Assembly (NCBI RefSeq): GCF_000003815.2
Contig: NC_049981.1
Coordinates: 23,861,593-23,925,592 of the forward strand
Origin: Branchiostoma floridae
Lineage: Eukaryota; Chordata; Leptocardii; Amphioxiformes; Branchiostomatidae
Direction: 5' to 3'
Length of the DNA: 64,000 nucleotides
The notes under the pieces are model-generated. The model searched no databases. It was not told the DNA's origin and saw only the letters and a program-made list of their open reading frames with translations. Below, in pieces: positions 25,191 to 38,000 of the stretch. Each line of letters begins with the position of its first letter. The stretch's first letter is position 1. The position numbers and the translations under genes are program-made.

Positions 25191-25261
25191 GTACTGATCT
25201 TTAATAGCTAATTAAAGGGGTTGGCCTGTAAGATGATAGTCAGAATTCTGGTAGTCAGAAT

Positions 25262-26090
25262 TCTACCAGATCCTGGTAGACTTTCATCCTACCTCCTTCA
25301 AAGAGCACATCGCTGAGCTCAGGAGGAAGGTATCCACCCGGAACAGCCTCCTCGGCAACCTTGCCAACTCGACCTGGGGTGCCGACCCTAACACCCTGAA
25401 GCAGACTGCGCTGGCGTTGTGCTACTCGACAGCCGAGTACTATGCTGCAGTGTGGGAGAGGTCAGCCCATGCCTCCAAGGTTGACGTAGAGCTCAACAGA
25501 GCCTGCCGTACCATCACTGGTACCCTGAAAGCAACTCCGGATCCCCTACCGGCTCTGTACAAGCTTTCCGGCATCTGCCCCCCTAGCATACGCCGAGAAG
25601 CTCAGACGAGAGTGGAGCGGGACAAGCAACTGCGGGATCCCAGACACCCCTTATATGGAGGTTCCCCGAAGGCTGAGATCACGCCGCAGTTTCATGACGG
25701 TCCAAGGCCTGGGGGAAGTACCACCAGACACCTTCAGGTCAGAGAGGTGGAAAGAGAATGACACAAATAACAACGAGGTACTGCCACCCCCCAGTGAGGC
25801 ACTTCCCCCTGGAGCAGACCTACCGAGGAGGGAGTGGGCAACTAACTCTAAACGGGGCGAGGTCAAAGGTGGGAAAAACCGATGATAACATGCTGAAATG
25901 GGGCACTGCCACATAGTGCAGCTTGCCCGTGTGGAGACGAACCACAAACAATACAACATCTGATGCAACACCGTGAGCTCGGCCCCAGCTGTTCAGACAG
26001 TGATCTATTAAAGGGAGGCCAACGAGGTGGCCCGCTGTTGGATTGGGATTCGGAGCGGCAAGATATGATGATGATCCTACCTCGTGTACT
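25262..26090 (+). mobile_element. LINE 3' fragment (jockey/CR1-like RT C-terminus), frameshifted
   Basis: Plus-strand reading gives STRNSLLGNLANSTWGADP, then ALALCYSTAEYYAAVWERSA and the following VELNRACRTITGTLKATPDP, the characteristic post-RT region of jockey-clade non-LTR elements. Frames change near 25650. A later frame (about 25917-26020) carries ACPCGDEPQTIQHLM, the terminal CPCG...QT..H zinc motif. It ends near an ATGATGATG tail at about 26066. 5'-truncated and non-functional. Confidence 0.8.
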
Positions 26091-27338
26091 TCCTATATTA
26101 GAAGGGAGAGAGAAATATATGCACACTAGAGGGCCTTTGAAAAGTAATGACACAACCATGGGCCTCCTGACGATCATGTAACATTGAATGAAGGATGTCA
26201 TTTTCGAAATCTCTGGACGTCAGGTCACAATTTTCGGTGTATGATTCAATTATTATGATTTTTCATTTCCCATGTAATGGTATGACTTTTCACATCGCCT
26301 GTGTGATACTGTAGATCACACTATTTAAAAATCGTTTACTGTTTTCATGGTATTTAGGTGTGGTAAGTAACGGGTAGGACATTCCCCGTTTAGTTGATAG
26401 GGACAGATCGGAGCGGTGGGATCTGCAGTGGGTGAAGGAGAAAACCGAGATACAATATTTTTCTTTGACAGACCTAGAGCTGATCAACTCATTGTTTACT
26501 TTGCTTGTCGGGGAAATGCTTTTGAGATAGAAATTTGGGTAAGTACCTATACTAGATCTTGTTTCAGAATAATTAAATTGAATTAAAAAGCTCCTTATCC
26601 TATGCTCCAAATGAGAGGCCAAGCTCCTCTGTCCCTCTAAGGTTATAAACTTAACATCTGCCCAAAATACAATGTATGTATTAAGTTAAGAAGACCATTA
26701 TAGATGAAATATATCATGCGGCAATATTTGCTTTATTAGACACAGCATTAAACAAAGGCTCAAAATATTCCATGGAGGTATGAGGTATCCAAAATGTTTT
26801 TTTTTTTTTTGAAATTCTTAATCTGCTCGGCAGTCATATATTCGACGAACCGTTTTTGTGGCCAGGGCTACGCAGAATACATCAAATCAATATTTAGTGT
26901 GCACGGTGAAAAAAAGGGATTGTAACGTAATCTGCATATAGTTATGTAGACACAAGCAACACAGGCAATATAGACAAACAGTGTAATTCGAAATGTTTGG
27001 AGCAAATTCGTATTACTACAAAGATCATGCCATTTTCTGTCCATATTTTTTATTCTTTTGAGCTAACAGGTCTAAAATACAATGATGATTATGGGTATTT
27101 TTTCTTAATGATCTTTTGATAAAAGAAAAGCCGATCAGGTAAGACTATTAGGGAAAGCACTTCTTAATCTTGTTCTGACTAAAATCGGTATCGAGACTAA
27201 TTAATTTTCCCATGCGTAATTTTTGGAATATTAGTCGTCAATGCTGGTTGAGTAGTTGGCGTTTAGATACAAACATCACATATTTTTGCTCACAGAAACA
27301 CCAAATGAAGTCAACACCCACATGCGCGCACATATCAC

Positions 27339-27435
27339 ACCCCCCCCCCCACCCCCCCCCCCCCCACACACACACACACACACTGGCACATAGGAAAGTC
27401 TGTGCGAGGGAGAGAGAGAGACAGAGAGAAAGAGA
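27339..27435. repeat. Compound microsatellite C(n)-(CA)n-(GA)n
   Basis: A poly-C run, then CA repeats, then GAGAGAGAGA and related purine runs. Confidence 0.95.
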
Positions 27436-28212
27436 CTCAGTCGTAAACTAGTTACGATTCAGATGCCTGGAATTATACAGACATCTCTATACACAAGCAG
27501 AATATCGGTGTCATTATTCGTACAAAATATATATGCTTCAAAATCAATAACTAACAATCGAATCAATACGTTTCAAAATGCGTCTTGTTAAAACAAACGC
27601 TAGTTGTACTCACCCCCTTTAAATCACTCGCTGTTGCCACATAGTAGCGTCGTCTGCACACTTCGTACAGGCGACTGACTTAAACTCCTCATTTCAGCAA
27701 AAAACTGCAATAATTCGAGTATGTTACATCTCTACAAACGTGATAGAACGCATCTACCGGTAAACTCTCATGGTGAAGCGGGGACTGCTGCGAGTATAAT
27801 GCTGGTCGCTTTCATCATGGGATAGATTTATGAATAAACATTAGACACACCTGCAAATTACGCATAACAACGCCGTGATTGACACATCGTATTTACACAC
27901 AAATGCCTCAAAGCTTATTTCAGAATTTGAGCATGGTAGGCCAGGAAAAAATGAGAAATCAAAGATGATAAATATATCATATTATATGATAGACGTTTCC
28001 TAGAAGATCGAAGATCCATTGAACTTTTTCGAAATTTGAAGCACTAAGGATGGGATAAGATGTAAATATAGATTGTTAAGTGCCTGGAGACTCAAGTCGG
28101 ATTATGCATGGAGATTTTATATAAGAAACGAAAACAAAGGGGTGGAGCAAAGGCGCACATTGGGCGAGTTATCCATGCTACCTCCATCTTATATAAAACC
28201 TTGGATCAAGGG

Positions 28213-28244
28213 GGTTTTTATCTTGGTTTTATCAAGATAAAACC
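28213..28244. repeat. Short hairpin, stem GGTTTTaTCTTG / CAAGATAAAACC
   Basis: A 12-bp stem with one bulged T and a 7-nt loop. It could be the end of a rolling-circle or other element; no flanking evidence supports a class. Confidence 0.5.
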
Positions 28245-29939
28245 TCTTTGGTCGACTAACCTTACCTGACACATATGTCCTACATTTGGCCAGGGCGATT
28301 TTGGCACACCTGGTTCAACACCAACATAAAACAAGAATCTGAGCATTCTGTGATCAAGCAGCATTGCCTAAAGGAGTCCTAAAAAGGGGGTAGATAATGG
28401 GCTTTCATCGTACAATCTGAAGTGATATGCATCCTGTACTGAACAAGATTAATATCAAACGGAAAAATTATTCAGTATTCTAATAAACACCCAAGTACTC
28501 TCATATCAGCCTATGGTCTGTCGCCTGACGCCACTGGTCTGTTGCCTCAGTGTATTTCTACGTTTGATAACAAAAACAAACCTGAGGATAGTTGTTGCGA
28601 ACACAAACACAAAGATCAAGGGCGCTCTGGCGGCTGACCTTGGTACTGCAGCAGAACTTTCGGTTTTTGTGTCTTTCGTCCTGGATCTGCTATGATCTTG
28701 ATTGATCATTCTGTGATTGAAATCCAGTATCATACCCTGTACATGTATTGACTTGTAAACAGAACAGTTACTGTTGACACAATCCTTTAAAATGATAACA
28801 GCTCGAACATATAATCACCATAATCAATATTTCTTTTCGGGGCTAAACTAAAATTGATCAAAGTATTGCACCTACCACATGATGTATGTAAGTACTATGT
28901 AATTTCCATTCCCTCAGGCCTTGGGTTTCACAGCACGGACAATACTATACCAGTCGACTAATCCACTGGCAGCACTGAGTGTTCAACTTCTGTACTGTTT
29001 CACGTAGTACGACGGGAGTCAAAAAGTAATACAATTTTTTTTATAACAAGCTTTTCATTTCGTCAAATTAGTCGAATTTGGCACAATAACAAATGGAAAG
29101 GCACATAATTCTTGAGACTAACATATCTTAACTAAGTGTTTGTGTGATGATTATATGTTTAAAAACATATGGGGCAAAGACTAGGTTGAAGAATATTCAA
29201 ACGCTAGGTAAAGGTTTCTTATCATGAAGTTACTTCTTAAACAGTAATGAAAACCTTTTAGTTGATTCTATGTAAGACGAATATGCGCATCTCGCCTGGT
29301 CATCAAGGTTATTCGAGTTCGCAGAATGTGCGAAAGTCCTGAAATGACTTGAAAACACTGTTCAGTTGATAGATATTATTTAACATACAGTGTAAGCATA
29401 CTTAAAAGGGAACTCAACATCAGAGGCAAGTGATCTGTTACTACAGATAAACTGTTTTCCAAATACAAAAATTTGTTGAAGTGTCAACTTAACATTGAAT
29501 TTGACCTCGGCAACAGTTCCATTGCACAGCATCAATATTCCGATAACCATTTGAGAACCATCCAGAAACGCTTTTTTCAGGTTCAAGCAAGGGTAATGAC
29601 GACTTGCGCGAGTTCACGAACTGTAAGAGGTTTGTGCACTGGTTGGATGTAAAGGTCAAACACGTACAGCAGAGAAGGGTTTTACATTTGTCTCTATGCC
29701 CATAGACGACCGTCGCACTAACAAATTCTATAGGTTTGAACCGGTACCCCTCAGGCAAAACAGTGCAGAAAGTAATGATGATACGGGCCGAAAGACGTAC
29801 ATGTGTACGCACACTTTCCTTTGTAGGCAATGGCTAAGCCCAAAGTAATTAGTCGCTTTTTGGGAGCATAGACATATCGGCTATCATGTAACATTACGCC
29901 AGTACTTTTTGTCACAGCGATGTTGCTTTTAACCTGACT

Positions 29940-30863
29940 CTAAAGGCCCCTCTCACTAGACTCGCGTCACGCTTGCGTCGGTTCGGGGTTCGTTCACTGT
30001 GTCACTGTTGTGTTATTTTTGCCTATTTTCTGTTGCGCTCACACTTACTTGCGTCACTGTTGCGTTTGCACTAAATGAACAGGTTATCGGAAGTCGCAGC
30101 GTTGTCAATGTATGAAAAATCACTGTAAAATGATGAAAATGCCTCAAAATGATATTTATAATGAAATAGTTTCCCTTGTGATGATGCATAATATGTTACT
30201 TATGTTATATGATAACGTTGAAAGACTTTTACAGTAAAAGAAGTGACCCAAATGAATGGACACGAACCATATACCAGATTTGACTCCATCGCTTATGTGT
30301 TTTGCAACAAGTATGTGTAATGGTGTGTGTTTATAGGTTTATTGAACAATTTTCAAATTTCACAAATAAAAAAAATCTTGATATTTCCTACGTTTTAATA
30401 GACAAAATGTAACCTTGATACTGTTGAAGGCATGTTGGCGTCACTGTTGTGTCACTGTTGTGTTACTCTTGGGTCACTGTTGTAACTTGTAACTGAATCA
30501 AAAACCGCTGTAAAATGATATCCAAAATGTATCCAAAATAGCTTTTCAATAATAAAAGGATGTTTACTTTTGATACTTGGTGCAAAAGAGACAAAATATA
30601 ACATTGATACTGTTGAAGGCATGTTGGCGTCACTATTGTGTCACTGTTGTGTTACTCTTGGGTCACTGTTGTGTCACTCTTGGGTCACTGTTGGGGCATC
30701 TTGCCACTTGCGTTATTTTTTAACTTTCCAAAAATCGCCGCGCTTGCTTGTGTCACCTCTAGGTTCGCTCGCGTCACCTCTAGGTTCCGTGGGGTCACGT
30801 CTGCGTTGTCGAACCCCGAAGCGACGCAAGCGTGACGCGAGTCTAGTGAGAGGGGGCCTTTAG
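29940..30863. mobile_element. TIR element with about 53-bp near-identical inverted ends
   Basis: The left end CTAAAGGCCCCTCTCACTAG through CGCGTCACGCTTGCGTCG and TTCGGGGTTCG matches the inverted right end (30811-30863) with one extra C and one substitution. The interior is a minisatellite of GTCACTGTTGTGT-type phrases and holds a roughly 190-bp tandem duplication (about 30405-30595 and 30595-30780, both with GTTGAAGGCATGTTGGCGTC). No transposase. The high arm identity suggests a young non-autonomous element. Confidence 0.88.
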
Positions 30864-32041
30864 GTGGCTAATGGGTTTCGTTTGTAGACGTATCATCATG
30901 AACAGCACACGGCGTGGTTTTGTGGTTCACTCACATAACTTTGGCTAATGTATACGGATTCAAAATACACCGGAAATAAGATGGTTTGAAGGGAAATTGC
31001 ATTCTTGGAGAACAAAAGTACCTTTGCAAAATTACAGCATAATACAAAACGAATATACAAAGAATTAGATGGAGGAAGGTATAGGAGAAAATGAATTCTG
31101 CACAAGCCATTTGAATATCAAAAAGTGGATTTCCTTTTAATGGGAATAACAATAAGTAAAATAAACGGTCTTCAAAATGCACGATACTATTTCAGCAATG
31201 TTGCTTTTGAATAAAGATTAAGATTTAAAATTAAAGGTTAAGATATAAGAAATATTCTAAAATGAGATGTAAAAAATGCTATAATGTGAATCAAACAAGG
31301 GGATATCCAGTTGCATTGACTCAACGCAATGTTTCTATGAGCAATTTTTCCTAATATCCTTAATCGAGTTGATTTAAAGAATATGAAACAAAGCAAATGA
31401 AATATCACAATAGCGCCATAGGCGATATGTGTTCATATTGCAGCAATGAATAGTGTACCCTAATACGTACCCAGCAACTGCCAACATAAACTTTCATGAA
31501 AGTACATGAGCGTAGTTTAGTAACACGAGCTTATGTTTCATGTTATACATTTGTATTGAAGATATTGACATCTATTGATCGCATTTTTGTTAAGTGATAC
31601 ATCATTTAACTGACAAAAAAGGAGATCCATTTTAAAATGATAGATAAGCAAGTTACATCTGAACACCAAAGATACATCTACGCCACATATACTGTCGATA
31701 CCTTATGCATGCCTACAGCCGCCATTACAATCGAAGGCATGCGAACAATATTGGATTTATTGTTATTATCGTATCTCTCTAACCAAAATATCTAAAAATG
31801 TTTTAGTGCAAATAAAGAAACGTTAATGTCAAAACATTTTCAGTTTTAGAGGCTCACAGCCTCAAACTGTCACTACAGTTTATATGTGAGCTTTCTCAGG
31901 CAAATTTACTGAAGTTAAGTGTTCCTTCTGTTTTCATACAGCTTATTGAGTTGAATTTCGAGTCCTAAAGATTGTTGGTACCATTTAGAGGGTCTTCTCT
32001 GAGATTGTTAGTGGGCTCTCTTGAGGCCTTTTACTACAAGT
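30864..32041. other. Downstream flank / 3'UTR of the DNase I-like gene
   Basis: AT-rich with no exon. A minus-strand AATAAA at 31761-31756, about 280 nt past the stop codon at 32042, is the best poly(A) candidate. Confidence 0.45.
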
Positions 32042-35000
32042 TTAAAGGGTTTTCTTAGAGACTGTAACTTTGCAGCCTCCGTTGATAACGTCACATGTGA
32101 TATCCACGGTCAAGTTTGTATCGTCCTGAGTGATCTGCATGCCAGCAACGTCAAACGTGTCTCCTGCTATGAAGCTCAGTGCCTTCTTCATAAGCTGTAG
32201 TTCCTTATATGCTGCGGCTCTGGTCATCCCTGTTTTAGTGGCGGATAGAAGGGCGACGTCACCGTGAGTTGTGTAGAACGTGTTTGTCTAGAATAGGAGT
32301 AAAAAAAGAAACACAAAGTCATGTTTCGGCATATGGTTGAGAAGTGGTACATCTCAGATCCCCCTCTCCGTCCTCCATCTCCAATCTACAACATTCTCGT
32401 TTTAGGCGACTTATATATGAGACCTTTGACACGTACATCATGTGACTGCCATTAAGTGCAAAGAAACATGGACGATGCCTGTGATAGCCTCCCATCACAA
32501 GCGTCTCCGTCATGCGTGCGTAACAAATCAATTCTCTATGCTTTGTTTTTATTTACTTAGAGTTCACCGCAAAACAAGGCTCGTTGAGCCACTCAAGCGA
32601 TTTGGGTTACATTACTGTATTGTGAAGAGAGATGTCTGTTAACCCTTAACTTAAACAGTTTCAGATTGTGACGTCCGTAGAAGCTTATTCCATGGCGATG
32701 TTGTTCTAGGAAAAAAGCTCTGAGCGTGGAACTTCCTCCTGTTATGAGGATTGAAGAGGAAAAAAAGGATGATTTGCTTCCGTGGAAGTGGCTAAACGGG
32801 TTCTTGCAGTGAAGGTTCGTATTGGAGGCACAAGTGAGTGCTACGCCATTACCGTTTCTTTTCTTTTTGGAGGTGTCACGGGGGAGTGACCATCTATATT
32901 CAGAACCAAAACTAGAGTTCGGCGACCTCATACCTCCATGAAAATTTAGAGCTTTTGTAAATTTCATGCAATTGACTAATGCGTTAACATAATTTATGCG
33001 TGGTGTTGTTCATCATTGGCTAACGTACACATGTCACAAGTATAAAATTCCAATCATTAGCCATAAAGCGGCTTTGCAATTTTTACATAAATTATGAAAA
33101 TAAGTTCCTCATTACCATATTTGGTATCTGCTTATAGTCCATCTATCATAATTAATAAGTGTTACATTTATTGAAGTCCAGTTATTGCTAATAATGGTAT
33201 TATACAATTTCCGCATTAATTATGCAAATAAGGTTCTCATTTGCATAACATGTATATCATTATGAACACCTTTGCCTAAGCTACCTGCATCCCTAAAATG
33301 ATGCCAATCCGTCAATCCTTTCTGCAGTTATCCTCTTTGGAGTGTCTTGACAAAAATGCCCCTGCAGATCCGAAATTACATGTTAGGGGGCTGAAATCTG
33401 CTCCACTTTGTCATGACACTGCAAGCTATCTACCACCTAAATGTCAAGACTATATCATGTCCGGGACAAGAGATACATTGAAAAAACTGCTATGATAGAA
33501 TATTCTCATTAATTATGCAAATGTACTCCTATTTTGCATAATTAGTATCTTATCTTGTACAACATTGTCTAAGGTACCTACATACCAAAAAACCATTGTT
33601 CCCTTCTTGAGTTATCCTCTTCAGAAGTTTTTCACAAAAATGCCCCTGGTATCCCAAACCTAGTCGGTAGGGGGCCAAAACTTATGTCACTTATTTCTGA
33701 GCACAAGAGCTATCTAACAATCAAAAATCGTGACCATAGCGTGTTCAGAACACGAGATAGCAAAACCGGAAGTTGCGCTGCAGTACTAAGAAAAGCCGCT
33801 AGGGGGCCCAAAATCTAATCACTTCCAGCTTTCATCGCACCCCACCAACACACCAAGTATGAAACTAATCCATTCAGCCGTTCTTGACTTATCTTGTTGA
33901 CAGACAGACAGACAGACAGACACACAAACGCTGGGTAAAATATAACCTCCATGACATTTCATGGAGGTAATTAAAGCGGCTTTTATATCAGGGTAAGCAA
34001 TCATACATTCTTCATATTATTATTTCCTCATTTTCCAGCATTACATGATAGATACAAGAGATATGCTTTCGGCAATTATCATGGTTATATTTTAGTACCT
34101 TAAAACCTTCGAGGTATTCAGTCAACAGCATGACATGGTTGTCCACGTCATTGACCTTGGCATCAGGGTCAGAGACGGTGATTGACAGGAGAGATTCGAC
34201 GTTACTGTCCTTCCCATCATCCTTTACTGTAATAAAAAAGAAAAAATGGTTCACTCTAAATAATTAAAGATTTGCACAGGAAATCATTATATCATCTATT
34301 TTATCAGAATGATCGAAATAAACATGACATTAAAGGACTATAGTAGTACGAAAGGTGATTAAAAAGTCAACACATTACACAACCATACCTTTCCCGTACA
34401 GCTCCATTTCTATGGGGTAGTGATCACTAACGTCTTCAGTCTAAAAAAACAACAACAACAAATTACCAGGTTTAAATGCTGTATGCATATAGAATGAATG
34501 TAGTTAAAGTTTAGGCCATACTGATTTGACAAAAGAGATGACAACCACGCGCGCATCAATTTTCTTTCCGTTCCAAAATAGACTTGCGTCCATACTAAAA
34601 TTTCAACAAGGAAGCTACAAAATAAGCAAATATGTGCCGAGATCCAAAAAAAATCGGAAAATCAACAGTAATGTTGTAAAAGATCAAAGTAAAAAAACAC
34701 TTGTAAAAGAATGAAAATGTTCAATACTTTGTGTTTAGTCATGCTTTGTATTTATATTAGTCACTTGTTAAACCCTTCTGGTCACTTATATTTCACAAAG
34801 AATGCATTTTCCTTTTACAAAGTTCTTTTGTCTTCGCACGCTTGCATTGGCTTTAAATTTAATGCAACCGGTTGATGTCGTGCATTCTTAAACAGGTGTA
34901 TTGCTTTGCTTTATGTAATACCTTGCTTAAGGTTGACAACTGGAGAGAAACAAAAATGTTCACGAGAACAGACGAAATACAAAAATGTAGTAGCACTGAG

Positions 35001-38000
35001 GATGTGGAACAACGCTAAAATTCCGTATAATACCAAAGATCTAAAAACACACAACACCAACAGACGTACAAACAAGCCAGAAACGATACTTCGCCCCTGT
35101 ACTCGAGGAAAAAATAAACATTGAATGATACCTCTTCTTGGTTGAGGCCATATGCCTTGTCAAAAAGGAACGCCTTTGCACTGCCTGCTACGTTAGACTT
35201 CTTCATCAGAGCTCCTGCAAGGACGAATCTTTAAGAAAAAAATTACATTTGGATTTGGATTAATAAATTATCATTAGGTGATTACAAATTTTGGGTCCTC
35301 GTTTGCAAAGGAAACTTGGAAAATTGGAAACTTTATTCAGCACATAGGCCAAAGGGATGCCTAGTGTTTTAATTGTATTCGATTTTGGATTCTGGGTTTA
35401 CATAAAAGTTCTTAATGGTGTAGGGTATGGATGAATGAATTAAATAATGATTTCAAAAGTCTTCATGCCTTGCTTTATGGTATACATCTTTATCGTTCAT
35501 AACATAATGACACCTAGTGCTCTAAGATCTATAGTTCAGACATCGCATTGTGGATGAGGATGCTAGTGGCTGTAATAATAGTGATTTTAGATTGCCTTGG
35601 AATTAATACTGTAATCATCTTCACGTGGTTTAAATGTACCGTACCAACAACTACCGATGTGAGGCGCTTTTGTTGTATGATATAAAACCTGATGGGAGAT
35701 GGCGAGGCATCAGCTTGTGACTTACCTATCGTATGGGCAGTCGGACTTCGCCACAGTCGTGTCCACGTCGTCGCCAATGAGCCAAGTAAACCTCGGGTCG
35801 TGGCGAAGACGGATGCCGGCCCATTCGGACTTTGTGACGTAACTACAACCGGCGTTGAAATCGCCGGTGATGATGACATCCTACAGAAAGGAAAATAGAT
35901 CAAATGTTCAACTGATGAATGTAAGATCTTCTTGTTCTGTTAACTTTGCCGAAAAGCCTAGGTTTTGGGAGTGTTTTATGTATATTTATATGATTTTGCA
36001 GCACAACTAGAAAAAATATGGATCGTCATGAAATTCTACCAAATAAATAATCAGGTGATATCTCCGGTGACAGAACTTTTGATTATAATAACTTGCATTC
36101 AATGAATTATATGCAAGCTATAAAGTTGCTAAACAAGTACCAGTCTCAAAAGAGGAAGAAATACGATTTGACGATACAGTGTCAAAATCAACTGAAATGT
36201 CATCTGAGTGTACCTCAAGGCCCCATTTGTGGACTACGTCATCGTAGACGTCGGTCAGATGGTCAATCTCTTTGACAGCGTCTCGTGGAGATGTGTGGAT
36301 GACCACCACTGCAAAGTCATCGACCGCTAGACGGATGGAAATTGAATAGAGAGACATTCAAGTATGAAAAGCGTACTCTATTTTTGATCCAATGCACTTT
36401 ATTTTGTACAATTTCTTTTAGAATTGTATTTTACTGTCTGAAATGTATATCCGATTAACGCAATTGACCCTATAATCAATCTTTGCTCTGCTACATAGTA
36501 AAAGTATAAACAAAAGAAATTGATATCAATTGTAAGGTACACGAGACAAATGTTTTACTTTATAGGTATAAGATACTGAAAATTAAAGACAAGACTATGC
36601 ATGTATCTACCATCTTGTTTATCCAAGTGAGTCATATAAAACTTCAATGGTATGTGTGCCCCTCTACAATACGATATTTTATTGTATTTTTTTTTCTTTT
36701 TTCCCAAATATATGGATACATCGCACAGTACCTGTTTTGGGAGCTGAGAAACGGACAATAAAGGGCTCCCGTTGAAACGCATCTTTGGGATTCTTCACCT
36801 TCCCGACAGCCTCTTCGCCATCGTCGTAATGGTAGGAGTCAGTAACGGTCACTCTACTCGGCCTAGTGTAGATACAAGATCGTTAACTCTTCATGTAACT
36901 GTTTTGCCTAACTTTTGTCAAGATGGCAAACGATGGTCAATTCATGTAAATGTGGCAATTTTCAACAGGAACTGCAGGTATAGTCGATTATACATGTCTT
37001 TGTGTGATGTTGCGGAAGTCCAGTACATTTAATGCTAAAATGGAATCATTTCATGTCATAAAATATTCTCTTCTGCGGTTCTGAAAAAATATGTTGTCGG
37101 TAGATAGGGATTCCATTTCTTTTTATATCTCGGCCCAAATGATTTAATAAACATAACTTAATTGTAACACTGAGTCAAGACAGTTGTATTTTCAATATTA
37201 TATTCTAATGGTTTTATTCATATGGACATTCATGACCATCCATTATAGAAGCGCAAGTTTTATTGGAGCAAAAATAAAAAGAACATATTGGAGAACGCTT
37301 AGAACTACCTCATTTTCATCACTAAAATGCTTGATCGAAAATATCTAGTTCCTATTTCCCTTGCCTGCATTCAACACTGGAAAGGACGGCAGTTTTTTTT
37401 TTTTTTTTGGTCTGGTACCGGAAACAATATACTTTCTATTTCCAAGGCATAGCTAAAAAACTATGGAATCCTTGATTCCTTGACATGTCCTTACTTGTAC
37501 ATGAATCCGTACTGTTCCTTGCTGGACGTCCGGCCAAGTCTTTCACTGATGATACTTCGGTACGTCTGGTCCGGTGGTAGATCCCTTCAAATACACACAG
37601 AGAGAAGTTGTACATATATATATATATATATAGTGTATTATACATGTTTTTTTATTGATTCTAAGTCTAATAACTCAGGGTCCATATGAGCTACGTGCAA
37701 TGCAACTTCTTATGGTGAATTTAAAACGTTTTAAGGGCACAATGTTCATCCAAACTGGAAAATACTGGATTATATCCTTATATCGTGGATACATGGAGAA
37801 GCTGTCTTCGATGTTGTTGGAGCTTTCCGCCGACCAGGTCGACCATGTCACACTGTGGTAGATTTATATGTCTAGAGTTAATTGGCCTAACGCCAAAAAT
37901 TACTGATTCAGAAGTGTTCCATGGTTGACATATTGACCTGGACGGGTCCAAGCTCCAAGTACTCAAAGAGCACCCGCGCAATCCACGATAGACTGGAACA

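Larger units (their letters stand above)
26091..29939. other. Gene-poor interval with simple repeats
   Basis: Poly-C/CA/GA microsatellite at 27339-27435 and a perfect-stem hairpin at 28213-28244. A possible minus-strand donor AAAGGGG|GTGAGT at 27613 could end a non-coding first exon of the upstream GPCR. No other exon is supported. Confidence 0.45.

Noticed and set aside
30570-30863. 97-codon frame reading through GTCACTGTTG repeats
   Set aside because: It lies entirely in the TIR element's minisatellite and its right inverted repeat; open by repetition only.
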